From Diatrype stigma (lineage: Eukaryota; Ascomycota; Sordariomycetes; Xylariales; Diatrypaceae): 64,000 nt of DNA. The DNA is taken from positions 186,001 to 250,000 of the forward strand of contig JAKJXP020000017.1 in the NCBI GenBank assembly GCA_022225965.2. Reading direction: 5' to 3'. Shown piece after piece: positions 1 to 12,600 of the stretch. The first letter of the stretch is position 1, and the number at the start of each line of letters is the position of its first letter. Position numbers and translations under genes: made by a program. The notes under the pieces were generated by a model. The model worked only from the letters and a program-made list of their open reading frames with translations. It did not search any database and was not told the DNA's origin.

Positions 1-2560
1 GCTGGCTAGCTGGCTGGATAGGGATCCCACCCCTTACTTAGAGATCCTTACTTGGGTTGCGTAGAGCTCCTTACTGCAGTAGTACTTACTACATCCCCCC
101 AGTCCCCTCTTTCTGCTACGTTCCGCCGGTGTGCCAAGCTGGGTGATATCTGGGTGATATAGAACAAAGGCGGAGAACCTCGAGGGTGGCAGGGCGGAGG
201 AGCCACGGTGGGTTGATTTGTTTTAGTGTTGCGGGTGGGCTCTCGTTGCTCGTTGTGGAAACTCGCACTGACAAGAGAACGACCGACCCTGATGATCCTT
301 TCCTATCCATTGGTGGCCCGGTGGCGCGCATTTCCCGGCCTCGCTGCCTCAGCACGATGCCATCACTGCCATTTCGGAAAGTGGCAGGGTGGATAATCTA
401 GCAGCCGGGAATGGTTGGGATTACTATCAGGATGCTAAATACGTACCTAGTAGGCTGGCAGCATGACAGATAGCAGAGAGGTACATCATACAAGATGCAC
501 CACAAAGATACATCATACACTACCAGGATAGGCCGAGGTGGATGGGTAGCAGCCGAAACGGGGACGCGTGGCAGTACTTGTCCCAGACGCTCTGATCGCC
601 TAGACGCTCTGCCTTTTGAATGGTGGTTCTCCCAGTTCTCCCAGTTCTCCCTTATTTTGGAGGGGTGGGGCACTTCGTTGAAACAACTCTGACGTTTGTG
701 AAGTATTGGAAACAAAATACCGAAGTCCACGCGTTAATCTGGTTCTGACGTTCGTTCTCGAAGCCCCATAGCGAACCGCGACGAACCGCGACGCAATCAT
801 TGACGACTGCCACTACCTACTGCCAGCCTGAGTACGCGGCCTATAAGTAGGATTGGTGAGTATCTCGACAGCTCGAGCAGAATTGGACGTTTCGCTTGAT
901 GGACAAAAATAGCCCTGAACCATTCAAGGTTGACCGTTAACTGTTGACCGTTGACCGTTGACTTACTACTTACTACCTACTTACCACTTACTAACATGAC
1001 TGCATGACTGCGTGACTGACTGCGCGACTGCGAAGTCTGCGTCTGCTTGTTTCAGATCGATGCGCATTCTAGGTAACAGGCAATGCCGGGGTGTTGCAGA
1101 TATAGGGGGCGACCCCCAACCCCAATCCCCCAAGCCCCCCTTCCCGTCTAATTCCTCCCGTTGCAGCTTCAAGCCACATCCCGTCGTCTCAGGGGCTGGA
1201 TACAAGGTCAAGGACACCCAACTACCCAACACCTGGCGCCTGGCACTTGGCGCCTGGAATAGATGGCCGCATTGAAGAATAAAGATGCAACCTGGAAGAC
1301 TGGAAGATCTGATCTTACTTCGTACGTACCTACGCGAGACCTACAGGTCCTGGTAAATTGGCTTGAGCTGAGGTCAGCCACTGCTACAGAACACCTGCTA
1401 CCTTGGGGCACGGGGTGTCTTTGGTGCTTCTAGGCGCCTGGCTGGTTAAATGAGGGCGCTGGGAGTGGGATTCCGGGTGGGAGCGCGAGTAAGCCGACTG
1501 GCCGACTGGCCGACAAGGCCGATTACCTGCAATTGGACTACCTGGACTACCTGGACTACCTGGACTACCTGGACTACCTGGACTACCTGGACTACCTGGA
1601 CTACCTGACCTGATTACCTACTCGGGCTTCCTGTATGTACGAAGGAATTCGCACTTACCTTACTCGCACTCACCCGTGGACACCTGCAAGCCCTACCTGA
1701 CTGGCTGAACCGGCTAGCTGGCGAGTCAATCGCTACCTACATGTAGGTACAGGCCACGGTACAGGCCCCGGGCCAGACGCGTTCCAGCTCGAGGCAAAAG
1801 AGCGGCAAGGTTTCCAGGTTCAAGGTGGCGACGACGTACTACGCAGTGCGTTTGGTGCGTGTTGTCAACGACCTAGGTATTAGGTATTAGGTATTGTACA
1901 GGATCAGTTGGTGCAGCATACCTAGTAATAACGCCCAAAAATAAGAGAAATTCCTTTGCCAAGTAAAAAACCCCACAACTGCGCACGCAATAGCCTCATA
2001 GCTGCGAGCCATTGGCAAGATTGGGCTTCTGCCAGGGACGCATAGTGAATCCAAGCACGGGAAAGACGGCATCATCGATGGAGGCATTGGTAATGGCACG
2101 TATGTATGTATCATCGGTTGCCCCTTTGGTTACTAATGCGCAATGCCACCGTCATCAAGACTGAGTTCGAGGTCAATCAATTCCAAGTTCCAATGCAGGT
2201 TTATTACGTCTCGTTTATTACCAGTCGGCCCAGTGTCTCGGGATGTTGATTTATGTCGTTTTCTTATTTGCTATCATGCCGACTTATTAGCAGGGAAATA
2301 ACCCCTTTCTAACACCACCAACATTGTCATCGTCATTGGATCGCATTGGATCGCATTGCCTAAGGGCGGTGTTTACCATGCGCATGTGAAGATCGTTACT
2401 CGTGTATGTTCTGTATGTTCTGTATGTATGTATTGTATGTACATGTCTCAATCCGAAGTGCATCTCAGGTAGCGGAAATTGGAGATTGGCGATTGGCGAT
2501 TGCGATTGCGATTGGAAATTGGAAATTGGTAATTGGAAAGCGGAAAGCGGAAAGCCGAAC
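1..2560. other. Intergenic, no gene supported
   Basis: No reading frame here has protein-like composition, conserved motifs or splice-linked exons. It holds short tandem repeats: TTGACCG repeats near 930-962, a TGACTGCG-like series near 990-1030, and the 9-bp array annotated separately. Strings of TGTATG lie just before the arylsulfotransferase gene (2404-2440), followed by GATTGGC and GGAAATT repeats at 2475-2550. The last 150 bases probably include the 5' UTR of that gene. Confidence 0.6.
1533..1613. repeat. 9-bp minisatellite, unit TACCTGGAC
   Basis: About eight to nine head-to-tail copies of a 9-bp unit (TACCTGGAC in one phase) run with almost no mismatches, then decay into CTACCTGACC. 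The array is non-coding. A two-copy relative (CCTGGACTT) appears near 18020-18040. Confidence 0.9.
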
Positions 2561-4053
2561 ATGAGGTCGTCACCATGGCCACGGCTGCTCCACCTCGCCG
2601 CGCTCTCCATCACCGCCTCCTACGGCGTCCTCGGCGACCGCCCGGCCCTATACAACGACTACGGATTCGATCGGGAGGCGTACGGCCTCCATCCCATGCA
2701 GAAATTCCGGTCCGTCGGCGCCGAGGCCCCTCTGCTCAACATTATACAGTCGAGTCCGAAATGCGAGCAGTCCCTTTACACGATGCTGGCCCCGCGCGGC
2801 TTGGTCGCCGGCACCCCGCAGATCACCATGTTGGATCAGCAGGGCCATCTGGTGTGGACGACGACCTGGAACGAGCAGCAGCTGTACAATCTGATGGTCC
2901 AGGAGTATAGGGGAGAGAAGTATATAACATTCTGGGGAGGAGATGACGCTGTCGGAGGCCACGGTGCAGGCAAGGTCTACATGGTTCGTCCCCCGCCACT
3001 CCCTGCCCAAAGTATTTGTCATACTTGTCATATGTCATATACTACGGTAGTTGGAACTAACAATTCTATTTTGGGTTTTTGCAGCTGGATAAGAACTATG
3101 AGGTCTTCAAGGAGATCGACGCGGCGAACGGGCGCAAAGCCGACCTACACGACTTCCGGATCACGAAGGAGGGGACGGCCGTGCTGACGGCGTACGAGCT
3201 CTACGACCGCGATCTGCACGAGGTCGGGCAGGACCGCGAGGGGCCGGTGTGGGACTGCATGATCCAGGAGATCGACATCGAGACGGGGGACCTGATCTTT
3301 GAGTGGCGCGCCATGCTGGCCTACCCGCTCGCGTCGACGTACACCGACTACGACGACGGCATCGACGGCGCGGGCTGGGACTACTTCCATCTGAACAGCA
3401 TCGACAAGGACGCGCGGGGCAACTACCTGGTGTCGAGCCGGTACATGCACAGCCTGACCTACATCGACGGGGAGAGCGGCGAGACCATCTGGATCCTCGG
3501 CGGCAAAATGAACATGTTCGAGGACCTGTCGGGCGGCAACGCCACCAACTTCCAGTTCCAGCACGACGCGCGCTGGTCAGCCGACGGCGAGACCATCACC
3601 ATCTTCGACAACGGCATCGACGACTGGCACCGCGAGGACGGCCCGACGCGGGGCCTCCGGGTGCGCCTCGACGAGGCCAACATGACGGCCACGCTCGTGC
3701 AAGAGTACATCAACCCGCACCACTTCCACGCCAAGTCGCAGGGCTCGCTGCAGGAGCTGCCCAACGGGAACGTGCTGGTCGGGTACGGCGACTCGGCGGC
3801 CTTCACCGAGTTCACGCGCGACGGCGTCCCGCTCTGCGACACGCACTTCGCGCCCGAGAGCCGCTACATGACGTCGGACGTGCAGTCCTACCGGGTCTAC
3901 AAGTACGAGTGGCACGGGTGGCCGACCACACAGCCCGACGCCGTGCTAACGCTGGACGAGGACCTCAAGTGGGCCGCCTTCGTGAGCTGGAACGGGGCGA
4001 CGGAGGTCTGGCGATGGGTGCTGCAGGGCTCCGAGCAGCCCCCCAGCCCCAAT

Positions 4054-4108
<55 letters not shown>

Positions 4109-4684
4109 CCGATGACGACCACCAGCAGTGGCAGGACCTGGATTCGGTGCTCAAGACTGAGTTCGAAACCGGCTTCGAGATGAAGTACTGGTATCCGCCC
4201 TACCTGCGGCTCGTTGCCAAGGACTCGAAGCATAAAATACTAGGGATCAGCAACCCGCTGAACAGCACCGAAGTGGGCCAGGTGAGTAACTTATTTATTA
4301 TTAGCCAACCAGCCAACCAACCAAGCAACCAAGCAACCAACCACCCAACGCAACACAACGCAACACAACATCATCACACAGCTTCTTTTCCCCTCCGCCT
4401 TGTTTCCTTCCCTCCGCCCCAATGGCTGGCAATGACAAGCTCCTGCATGATTACACTGCATACGTAGTAGTCTATCGCGATACTTGCCACTTGCTAACCT
4501 GCTTGCTTATCTTATGTTGTAGCCCTGGGCAACCAACGATTCCCGTCTGACAGACACGGGCAACGACTTATACGCACTTATGTTCGCGTTCTGCTTTTTC
4601 ACCAGCATAGCCATGGTGGTGCGCATGGTTTACATGCGGTGGTTTGCACGGCGCGCTCGGCGCTGGCTACCACGTTGGTCTTGA
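2561..4684 (+). CDS. Arylsulfotransferase-like (ASST family) membrane-anchored protein
   Basis: Predicted exons are 2561-2983, 3085-4281 and 4523-4684 (593 aa). Both introns are phase 0 with good ends (GTTCGT..TTGCAG and GTGAGT..TTGTAG). The N-terminus (MRSSPWPRLLHLAALSITAS) reads as a signal peptide. The body resembles the fungal arylsulfotransferase family (Arylsulfotran_2 type, beta-propeller): aromatic- and Asp-rich repeats such as DYFHLNSIDKD, SSRYMHSLTYID and FQFQHDARW. After exon 2, a short third exon supplies one transmembrane helix (about LYALMFAFCFFTSIAMVV) and a basic tail, so most of the protein should face the secretory lumen or outside. A run of 17 threonines from an ACG microsatellite (4057-4107) interrupts the C-terminal part. 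In bacteria the family transfers sulfate between phenols; activity of fungal members is not established, so substrate is unknown. An in-frame ATG at 2402 would add a repeat-derived leader and lose the signal peptide, so 2561 is preferred. Confidence 0.88.
4057..4107 (+). repeat. (ACG)17 microsatellite encoding poly-Thr
   Basis: Seventeen perfect ACG codons sit inside the arylsulfotransferase-like gene, between an SPNA segment and an acidic ADDDHQQ segment. The run is in frame, so length changes would alter only a threonine linker. Confidence 0.95.
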
Positions 4685-6202
4685 GAAAATCTGACCAAAA
4701 GAAACACGAGCAAATTTTATAATATACACGCATGCACTTGTACCACAACTTAGAATCACCATTGTTGTTCTACAAAGTTTTAATCGGTAATTGGAAACTG
4801 TATATAGTTAGCTCTTATTCCCATTCTCTTGCCTACATCATTTCATAGATACCCAATCAATACAACATCGTAACCTTCTAGTTATTTAGTTGCTTCTTCA
4901 TATAGTTACCCATAAACACCTGCGTTCATCGGTCTACTTGATTCCTTGGCTTCGGCTTCAGCACGTCTCGACATGGATATGTAGATGCACTTAGATGATA
5001 TTTTCCGAGGTGCGACGGGATGGCGCCACTATTACATCCGCCAAGACGCCGGACGATTTTGGCTCTCGTCATCCCGCTGCGTCGAGGTGGCGACGTTGTA
5101 CGAGGTCCGGGAGTGTAAATACAGTACCGGTAGTAACTTTTTGGTACCTACGTATCTATCTATCGGCAATAAATGATCACCCCCTTATCCCTGTCAACAA
5201 TCAATAACCTGACTGTTCCAAGAAGCCGTTTAGTTATGTGCCGTGCCACAAACGCAACCTGACAACGTACACCGGACACGGCTGACACGCGGACGCTGAC
5301 CGTTGACACGTCAAAAGAATATTTGCGAACGTTAGTGCGTATGGATGGTTACGACGACTCGACTCGGATGCTGCAGTATGTAGCACATGTGGTCGATCGG
5401 TTTGAGGATTGTTTTCACCAGGCTAAAAGCCACACATGATAGAATTCATGACTTGGATTGGCGCTTGAGACTTGTTTCTATTCTCGGAATGTGGGAGTCC
5501 CCCTTTCCCCGTATTATGTCGTCTGTCTATCAGCCAACAGCGTCGCATACAGCAGATCACGAATTTCTTCCCTCTCACTCGAATTGATTTTGGTGGACTC
5601 ATGTATTCACGTACTCCAACATGAGAAAGAGAAGGAAAATAATGGAATAGGGAACGAGTAAAAATAAAAATATATTCAATGACTAACTCGCTCGTCGAGT
5701 AAGTGCAAAATCCGCAAACGCCTGGATATTTTTCTTTGCCCCGTCTAAACTACTTTACAAATAGTTCCGCGCTTTTCCTTCCTCAATCCAGTCTCCACCG
5801 ACTGGGCCGCCGGAAGACTGTCGCCCTCCTCTGAAAAGGGCCCCTAATATTCAGCCCAGTAGGTATTCATAGGCCGTTCCTTCATGGTATTCCTGTTCCC
5901 TGCGTTACGCGCATTGCCGCCCCCCATCCGATGGTAGTAGTAGTGTATGTTGTATGTATGTGATGTGATGTTATGTACGTTCGTCGTAGCCAAACGAGCC
6001 AGGGCTGTCTCTTTCCTTTGTTACTTTCCAATGCCGGGTTGTCTGCCAATCTAATCTAGTACAGGGAAAACAGGAAGATGTAAAATAAAAATAGGTATCT
6101 GTAACATGACAGCCAGCTAAGCTAGGCTAGACTGTTCGAAGGGGATCGCAAGAATGAGTGGACGTATGCATGCGGTTGTGTTGGTCATGTTCACGTTGGT
6201 GT
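4685..6202. other. Convergent intergenic region, no gene supported
   Basis: This lies between the 3' ends of two convergent genes. The first part is AT-rich and probably contains the 3' UTR of the arylsulfotransferase-like gene. Reading frames are short and have no family motif. The last 200 bases before 6203 are likely 3' UTR of the sulfotransferase on the other strand. Confidence 0.55.
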
Positions 6203-7104
6203 TCATGACAGGATCTGCTTCCACGGGAGGTACTTCCAGACGGCGAAGCCCGCCGCACCGGTCATGGTAGCGTAGGTGGTCCACTGCAGGGCGACGTTCA
6301 TGGCCTGGTGGCGGTTGCGCCTTCGCGACCGCTGGACGAAGTCACGGTTGTCGTTGACGTTGGGGAACTTGTCGCCGCGGGGGACCTCGACGCCGAGGAA
6401 CTCGCAGAGGGGGTCCCAGCCGTCCGAGACCTTGTACTCGAGCAGGCGCTCAGGGGGCACGAGGGAGCGGACCTCCTCGTAGTGGCGCAGGAAGACGTCC
6501 TTGCCGCGGTTGGGGAAATCACCCTCGAAGAAGGTGTCGAAGAACTTCTGCAGCATGGGCTGATACATGGATGCGGCCCAGCTGCCGATCTTGGCGAGGG
6601 TCTTGAGCTCGTTGTCCGTCACGCGCCAGTAGACGGTGCGCAGCGTCGACGCGTGCCACGAGTCGACGTCGCGGTTCGTCAGTACCACCTTAGCCTCTGG
6701 GTACGCCTCGATCAGCTCCTTAGCGAACGCGATCGCCGGCCAGTCGCACACCGCCTGGCAGTGGCCCATCAGCTGGTCCCAGTCCTCGCGCTCGAAGGGC
6801 TTGCCCACGCCGTCGTACTTCGCCCGCAGCGCGTCCATCCAGAACAGCGCATCCGGCGGGTTCTCGATCGAGCAGGACATCATGTGGTACGTGTCGACAT
6901 AGCCGAGCATCTGCATAGCGGCTCTCATAGCTGTTGTTGCGATAAAGGCATAGTTAGCGATACAGGGTCTCCAATGCTATAATATCGGGCTATGAACGGG
7001 AACGGGAACGGGAACGGAAACGGGGTAGCGGGGGTTGATAGCGGGGGCAGGGGAAGCGCACAAGCTGTTCCTGTCCGGCCCAGTCCCAGAATGAGGACCT
7101 TCAT
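6203..7104 (-). CDS. P-loop sulfotransferase-like protein (Sulfotransfer_4 type)
   Basis: Minus-strand exons are 7104-7062 and 6930-6203, with one intron (6931-7061, GTGCGC..CAACAG). Splicing joins the nucleotide-binding start MKVLILGLGRTGTA to SMRAAMQMLGY, the expected 5'-phosphosulfate-loop region of fungal Sulfotransfer_4 proteins; 256 aa. Further family features are FWMDALRAKYDGV, the strand AKVVLTNRDVDSWHAS, and a C-terminal hydrophobic segment (about TYATMTGAAGFAVW) that may anchor it in a membrane. Family members are assumed to use PAPS, but the acceptor is unknown. An upstream in-frame ATG at 7203 would add 33 residues; I prefer 7104 because homologues usually begin just before the glycine-rich loop. 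A GGGAAC hexamer array lies inside the intron. The gene is convergent with the arylsulfotransferase-like gene. Confidence 0.85.
6994..7022. repeat. GGGAAC hexamer repeat in an intron
   Basis: Four to five copies of GGGAAC lie within the single intron of the sulfotransferase-like gene, so they do not reach the protein. Confidence 0.85.
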
Positions 7105-7726
7105 AGGGACCTTCCGTGTGCATTGCCGGCGGTCGATATCCGTGTCGTTGGTGAAGATGTCCGTAGCCGGCCGCGGAGTGTACCTGTCTCTGTATGACGC
7201 CATCGTGTAGGTGATTTGTTAAAAGATTATAGTCGTGACCGAGTAGTATAATGGTAAAGTAAAGAACGATTGCTCTGCTTTGCTCTGCTATGCTCTGTAG
7301 CTCTAAGTTTCTGGTATTAAAAGAAGTAGATCGTGGAAGATATAGATCGAAGGTACACGTCCCGTCAGAACAGCACGAGAAAGGAGCGACACTGGGTAGA
7401 GGAACTTCTAAATAGTTTTCACTAAGACACTAGAAGATATAATCAGAGATGCAAAACACTCGAACAGACATAGGGGTCAGTTTAAAGACAGCTAAGAAAA
7501 AATAACACTCGTCAGATAAAACGTACATATGTAGACGAGACGACACCCACGCATCAGATAGAGACTAACACGGTAGTAACCTGTACATCTGCGACATCGT
7601 GCACTCGACCGACAGCCGGGCTTGACTTATGATCTAACGTAACGGGGCGTGCCAGATCTAGCAATCTCCCCCATCGGGAAATGGACACCTACATACCTCC
7701 TACCATCTTGGTAGGTGGCTACTTGC

Positions 7727-7773
7727 ATAGGCATAGGCATAGGCATAGGCATGGGCATAGGCATAGGCATAGG
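7727..7773. repeat. GGCATA hexamer repeat
   Basis: Seven to eight consecutive GGCATA-type hexamers occur with a single GGCATG variant. It is intergenic. Confidence 0.9.
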
Positions 7774-8651
7774 CAGATTGTAGGATGGTTGTGGTATGGC
7801 ACGTATGGACCGTATGGCAGGGCAAGTATGGCAAGTATGGACATGACATCCCGTAACCGCCTTGGCATAATACCATACCCAGCAGGATAGCAGGATAGCA
7901 GGATAGAATAGCGGGATGGGCAAAGCCTGTATCCGGTAGGTAGTCGAGGTAGCCACTGATAGGTTCGAATATTCAGTAGGTAATATTCAGTCACAGTAAC
8001 GGTGTCCAGGGAGGATGCGAGGCTGTGTTTCGTCTACCATCAGGTTGTATGTAACTCGCTGTATGTACCATAGTAAGACTTTGTCTCGGTGGTTGCGTGT
8101 CAGCGTGTGTTGGTAATTAGTGAGTGGTAGGCTGGTAGCCCTGGTAGCCCTGGTAGCCATGGTAGCCCTGGAGGTAGCCGGTAAGTACCTGCTATAGTAG
8201 CGCGCAACACTCGCTCTCACACATGCACGCCCTGACGCGGCGACGCCACACGACAGCTCTGATACTCCACCATCCACCCACGCCAGACGAACCGGTCGGA
8301 AGTTGGAACGGAGGGCTAAGGTGCGTAATCCAATTTGCAGCGCGTTCGGGAGCTAAGTGGGGGAGCAAAGCCGGCTAGCTGAGTAGCGTTACGTCAATCG
8401 TCCATTCCGAACCTGGAGTTCTGATGTTTCTGGAGTTTCGGGAGTTTCTGTGGTTTCTGAATGGCGGCATCTCGGTGATGGGGGGTTGGCTGGATCGTGC
8501 GTACGCAGCAGGTACGTAGATGACGAACTAGCAGAAGGCCAGCTCCACAGGCATGACGGCCTATGAGCCCGTGGACGCCCCCTCAGAAGCCCTACTATGA
8601 GAACCTATGCAAGCTATGAGTGTATAGAATCAGGTAATTTCTCTAAACACC

Positions 8652-9060
8652 CCATGGCCCGAGACGTAAGATCAATCGAACATTGACTTGGGCGCTAGCC
8701 GTCACTTGCCCCCGCTAATTCCCTGATTTGTACTGGAACCAAGCCATACCTACTGCCATTTTGCTGTATTTTTGGCAACGACGACGTATGTATCAAAACG
8801 ATAAATATATAGCTTTTCCAAGTAATGTACATATAAACTTATATGTGTATAATATTCGTAAACTATTTCCTATACTTAAGTATTAGTAACTTATTGGAAA
8901 TAATGGAACCAAGTTAATAATAAGTACTAACAAGTACTTGGCAGGTAGGAATATATGGCAAAAGTACATAAGAAATACGGGCTATTTGCGCCTCGTATGT
9001 ATGTAGTATTTGTGGCTAGCGCGAAGTCAATGTTCGATTGATCTATCCTACCCCATGGCC
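8652..9060. repeat. Inverted-repeat pair flanking an AT-rich block (possible MITE-like element)
   Basis: The left arm (about 8652-8700) and right arm (about 9014-9060) are inverted copies. A perfect 21-bp core (8669-8689 against 9024-9044) is followed inward by a shared GCGCTAGCC and outward by CCATGG. A weaker outer match (AATTTCTCTAAACAC against AATTTCTGAAACAC on the other strand, near 8636-8650 and 9095-9110) hints at longer degenerate arms. The roughly 310-bp interior is AT-rich and has no transposase-like frame. I see no clean target-site duplication. It could be a decayed non-autonomous DNA transposon or a chance hairpin. Confidence 0.6.
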
Positions 9061-9623
9061 CCATGACAAATGACGCGGCATGGAGGGAAAATCTGTGTTT
9101 CAGAAATTCAGAAATCTCCCCTTTTTTGCTAGACCCGAGCCATCCCTCCATGTCCGGCCATGTCCCGGGAACGTGTTAAGTATCAAGTATTTTGGTAATT
9201 CAAGGGTTATTGCCTATACTTGCCGGAATGGGATGCGATAGGGGATGTTCAGGGGCCTCCAATCATGTCGCTAGATCGTATAACAGCATGGAAGAGCATA
9301 TAAAGAGCATCGGAAGTTACTCGCGATAAGCTAGATTGCATCCCTGAGTGGCCTGCTTCTGGAATCCGTCTTTTTTCTCTAGTTGATCTTTTTTTCTTTT
9401 TTCTTTTCTGTCTTTCCAATGCCAATGACTCGAGGTCGATCCAGTCCGAGCTGCGCGGCTTTATCCAGCGCGGTGGGTAAGACAATCAAGCCATAGGCTA
9501 TGGCTCCGTCTAATGCCCTCTAGCACGCTGCATGGTGGCATGGTGGCAAGTCGGCTGAGCTAATAATAATATTGAATTGGAGGGAGGTGCAATTCCAATT
9601 CCAATTCCATCATGGATGCTTCC

Positions 9624-9670
9624 GCCTCCATGCCTCCATGCCTCCATGCCTCCACGCCTCCACGCCTCCA
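9624..9670. repeat. ATGCCTCC / ACGCCTCC repeat
   Basis: About six copies of an 8-9 bp unit (ATGCCTCC drifting to ACGCCTCC) occur in intergenic DNA. Confidence 0.85.
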
Positions 9671-12600
9671 CGCTTCAGACGTCGTGCATATCGGCCGCCT
9701 CTTATTTCGCTGGTACTTCGCTTCGCTTCCGATCCAGAGCTTCCTAGGGGGTTGCCGGATAGGGATGGTGGGTATCGCGGAGCTACAGGAGGCAGCTGGC
9801 AGAAATCTTCCGTCCAGTCTAGCATGTCGAACTCGGGCTGGTCGTCGGTCCTCTTTGGGTTCGGTCGGTCAAGGGATCTACGCACGGGGACTGCTGGACA
9901 GCTAATCTACTAGGTACCTAGTATCAAGCAGACTGCCGGGCTGAAAGGCTGACCGTGGACGGCTGGTATGTATAATGGACTCGTATATAAAGGGTGTAAA
10001 ACCAAAATGCCTTATCCGGGCCGCTGTGGGCTAGACAGATTTATATAGAGAATCGATCTATTAGATGTCATCATCGCCCTACGGGCTTGCGTCAATTCGA
10101 AGTCGAGCACGCGATCGGTGTGGTATCGCACACATTCTTCCCAGCTGGAGGAACCCGTCTTGGTGTTCGCCCACTGCCGGTAAGGGCTGAGGCTGCTGAC
10201 CTGCTTATCTGCCTATCGGCCGTGTCGGCTGAATCCCTAGGTAGCACCTGCTGGGCACCTAGTATGTAGCAACATTCCAGGTGGAAGCGTCTAGGCCAGC
10301 TAGGCAAGCCATTCTGCAAGCCGCCTGCAAGCCTGCCTGTCACCTGCAAGCCCCCCTAGACTACTCGGTAGGTACCTACCAACCAGTCTGCCAGTAACCA
10401 CCTGCGCGCTGCAGTGCTACAATACCACCCCCCACCACCTACCTAATACCCTCTTTCCTTAACAAGCCACACACTAAACTAGCAGAGGTACATACCTACT
10501 GCACACTACACACACACACTACATACTACATACAACATGTGCTTACTTCCAGACGTGGAGATTTAATTATCAGAGAGATCGACGGTTCCCCTGCCAAGAC
10601 GACGGTGCCATATCGCAGCATCCTAATCAAGGCTTCTTTTTGTTGTTCGTCTCTTGGCAGGCAACTAGTCGAGCAGGCCTACGTACGCGCATACATACAA
10701 TGTGTAATTAATTCTCTTATATCGCCCGTTGCAACCGCATCGTCCGAGTGCCGCGAGATGCGAGCAGCCTCGGGTGTCGGTGCTCCCCTGGTGCTGCAAC
10801 CCGCAACCCGCAACCCGCAACCTGCAGGTCGCCATTGCAGTCTGCAGACGAGTGCAGAAGCTCAGTAAGTGATCGACCGGAAGAATAACATGTCAGGGCA
10901 ATTTAGACATGCAGAGGAACGGGATAACACGTCGACGATCACTGAACATCGAACATCTCAGATAGGGGCGCTCGCCGATCTGGTCAACTTGATCTCCAGC
11001 ATCCTTCCGTTACCGGGTTTGCTGCTACAACACAGGATCCAACACAGGATCCAACACAGGCGGTAGTTGAGTTTCACCTTGGAGGCTTCCGGGGGGCCTT
11101 TGGGGGCTCTTGGGGGCCTGCGCTAATAATTGCCCGGTCTGCTGGCGATCTACAGCCCGGCATCACTATGGACGGAATATCTCGATAATCGGAATTATTC
11201 TGGAATGTTGCATTGCGTCGTTAACCACAGACGTTGGAATTACATTCACGTCGCACGATCCGGCACTTGTGTGCTCGATACCAAGTACGTACATAGTTGA
11301 TTACACCGACACCTTTTTGTGTTGTCTGTGCATCTTCTCAGCCTTACCCGTCCGTGTCTTGTTGTGTAAGTACGTATGACTAGGGACACCCGAAATGCTG
11401 TACGACTCGGATCAAACCGTCAAGCCGGTGTGGCCGGTCGGTCAGTCAGTCGGTTCAGCCTAAATCCATCTGAGCGGTTGCGGCGTCGGAAAAGGGCCGA
11501 CGGGACGATCGATTCGTTGAGCCGAGAGCCATCGCGAGTTTCCTGTTAGAGGATGAATAAAGATATAGTTCAGAAGCAATCGTATTGTACCTACCTACCT
11601 AGGTACTGTACCTACTGCGGCAATGCTTTCGCTGTAACGTTCTGACATCATTCCGCATAATCGAAGGAAATATTCCATATCGTTTTATAAGAGCCGCAAC
11701 CGCGGTGCAGTAGGCCTTAACTGACATGCCGTATTGAGAACATGAGCCGGAGAAGCTAAGATGGATTAGTTACCTGTTACCTGCTTCGGTGAATAAAAGC
11801 ATAACAGTTGCAATTGGTCTTCGTATCATCTGAGATCGTCATAATTCTAGCTGCAAAATTCAGGTCGAATCAGATAGTAACACTCCGAAGTGATAGTGAA
11901 GTGCGTGGGGGCTGAAGGTGTAGCATGGTGATGTCGATGTGAAAGGGGGGGGCCTAGATTCGACGCCGCATTCATACAGGATTAGCCAGGGACAAACCAA
12001 TGTCCAAACTCATCATCATATGATCCTGAAAGCAATGGGATTCGATCTATGATATTTCAATACCTTCCGCGAATGTTCTAGATGCTGTCGCGAGGGTGAA
12101 GAGCAAACCCCTGCAGTCTAAGGGGTCCCCTTTTCTACGCACACCAATGGGCTCGAGCATCCTACCCCCTCAGGAGTCTTCCAAACTGCAAAGCACGTGA
12201 TGATTATACGGCAGCGCATGCTGTCCTTCCCGACGGTAGTCTGATTCAAGTCTGCTATCATGTCATCGTCCGGCCTGGCGCTGCCCTAGCCACTATCGGC
12301 ACTACCTAAATACTCGAAACCTGTTGCTGGGCATGTTGGCCATGCTGACCGATCTTAGGATCTTAGACAGCTTGGAAAGAGAGACAAAGCATGTCTATTA
12401 GCCCCGTGTATATATCTCGTCTTTGATCATGAGACCGACGTATTGCACTCACATAATGCTCAAGGACCTCCGGGGAGCCATTGATACTCGAGCGTTGTAT
12501 ATCCGAGGCCCTTGCGTCTTCGATGGTTTTTCTGGATCGTGAATGACTAACATTGGAGGCGCAATAAAAAGAATGTATGGGGTAGTGCTCATTACTTGGT

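Noticed and set aside
3303..4115. Long alternative frame inside the arylsulfotransferase-like gene
   Set aside because: It is an out-of-frame shadow of GC-rich exon 2; its Arg/Ala/Asp-rich composition has no motif, while the ASST frame has signal peptide, family motifs and splice sites.
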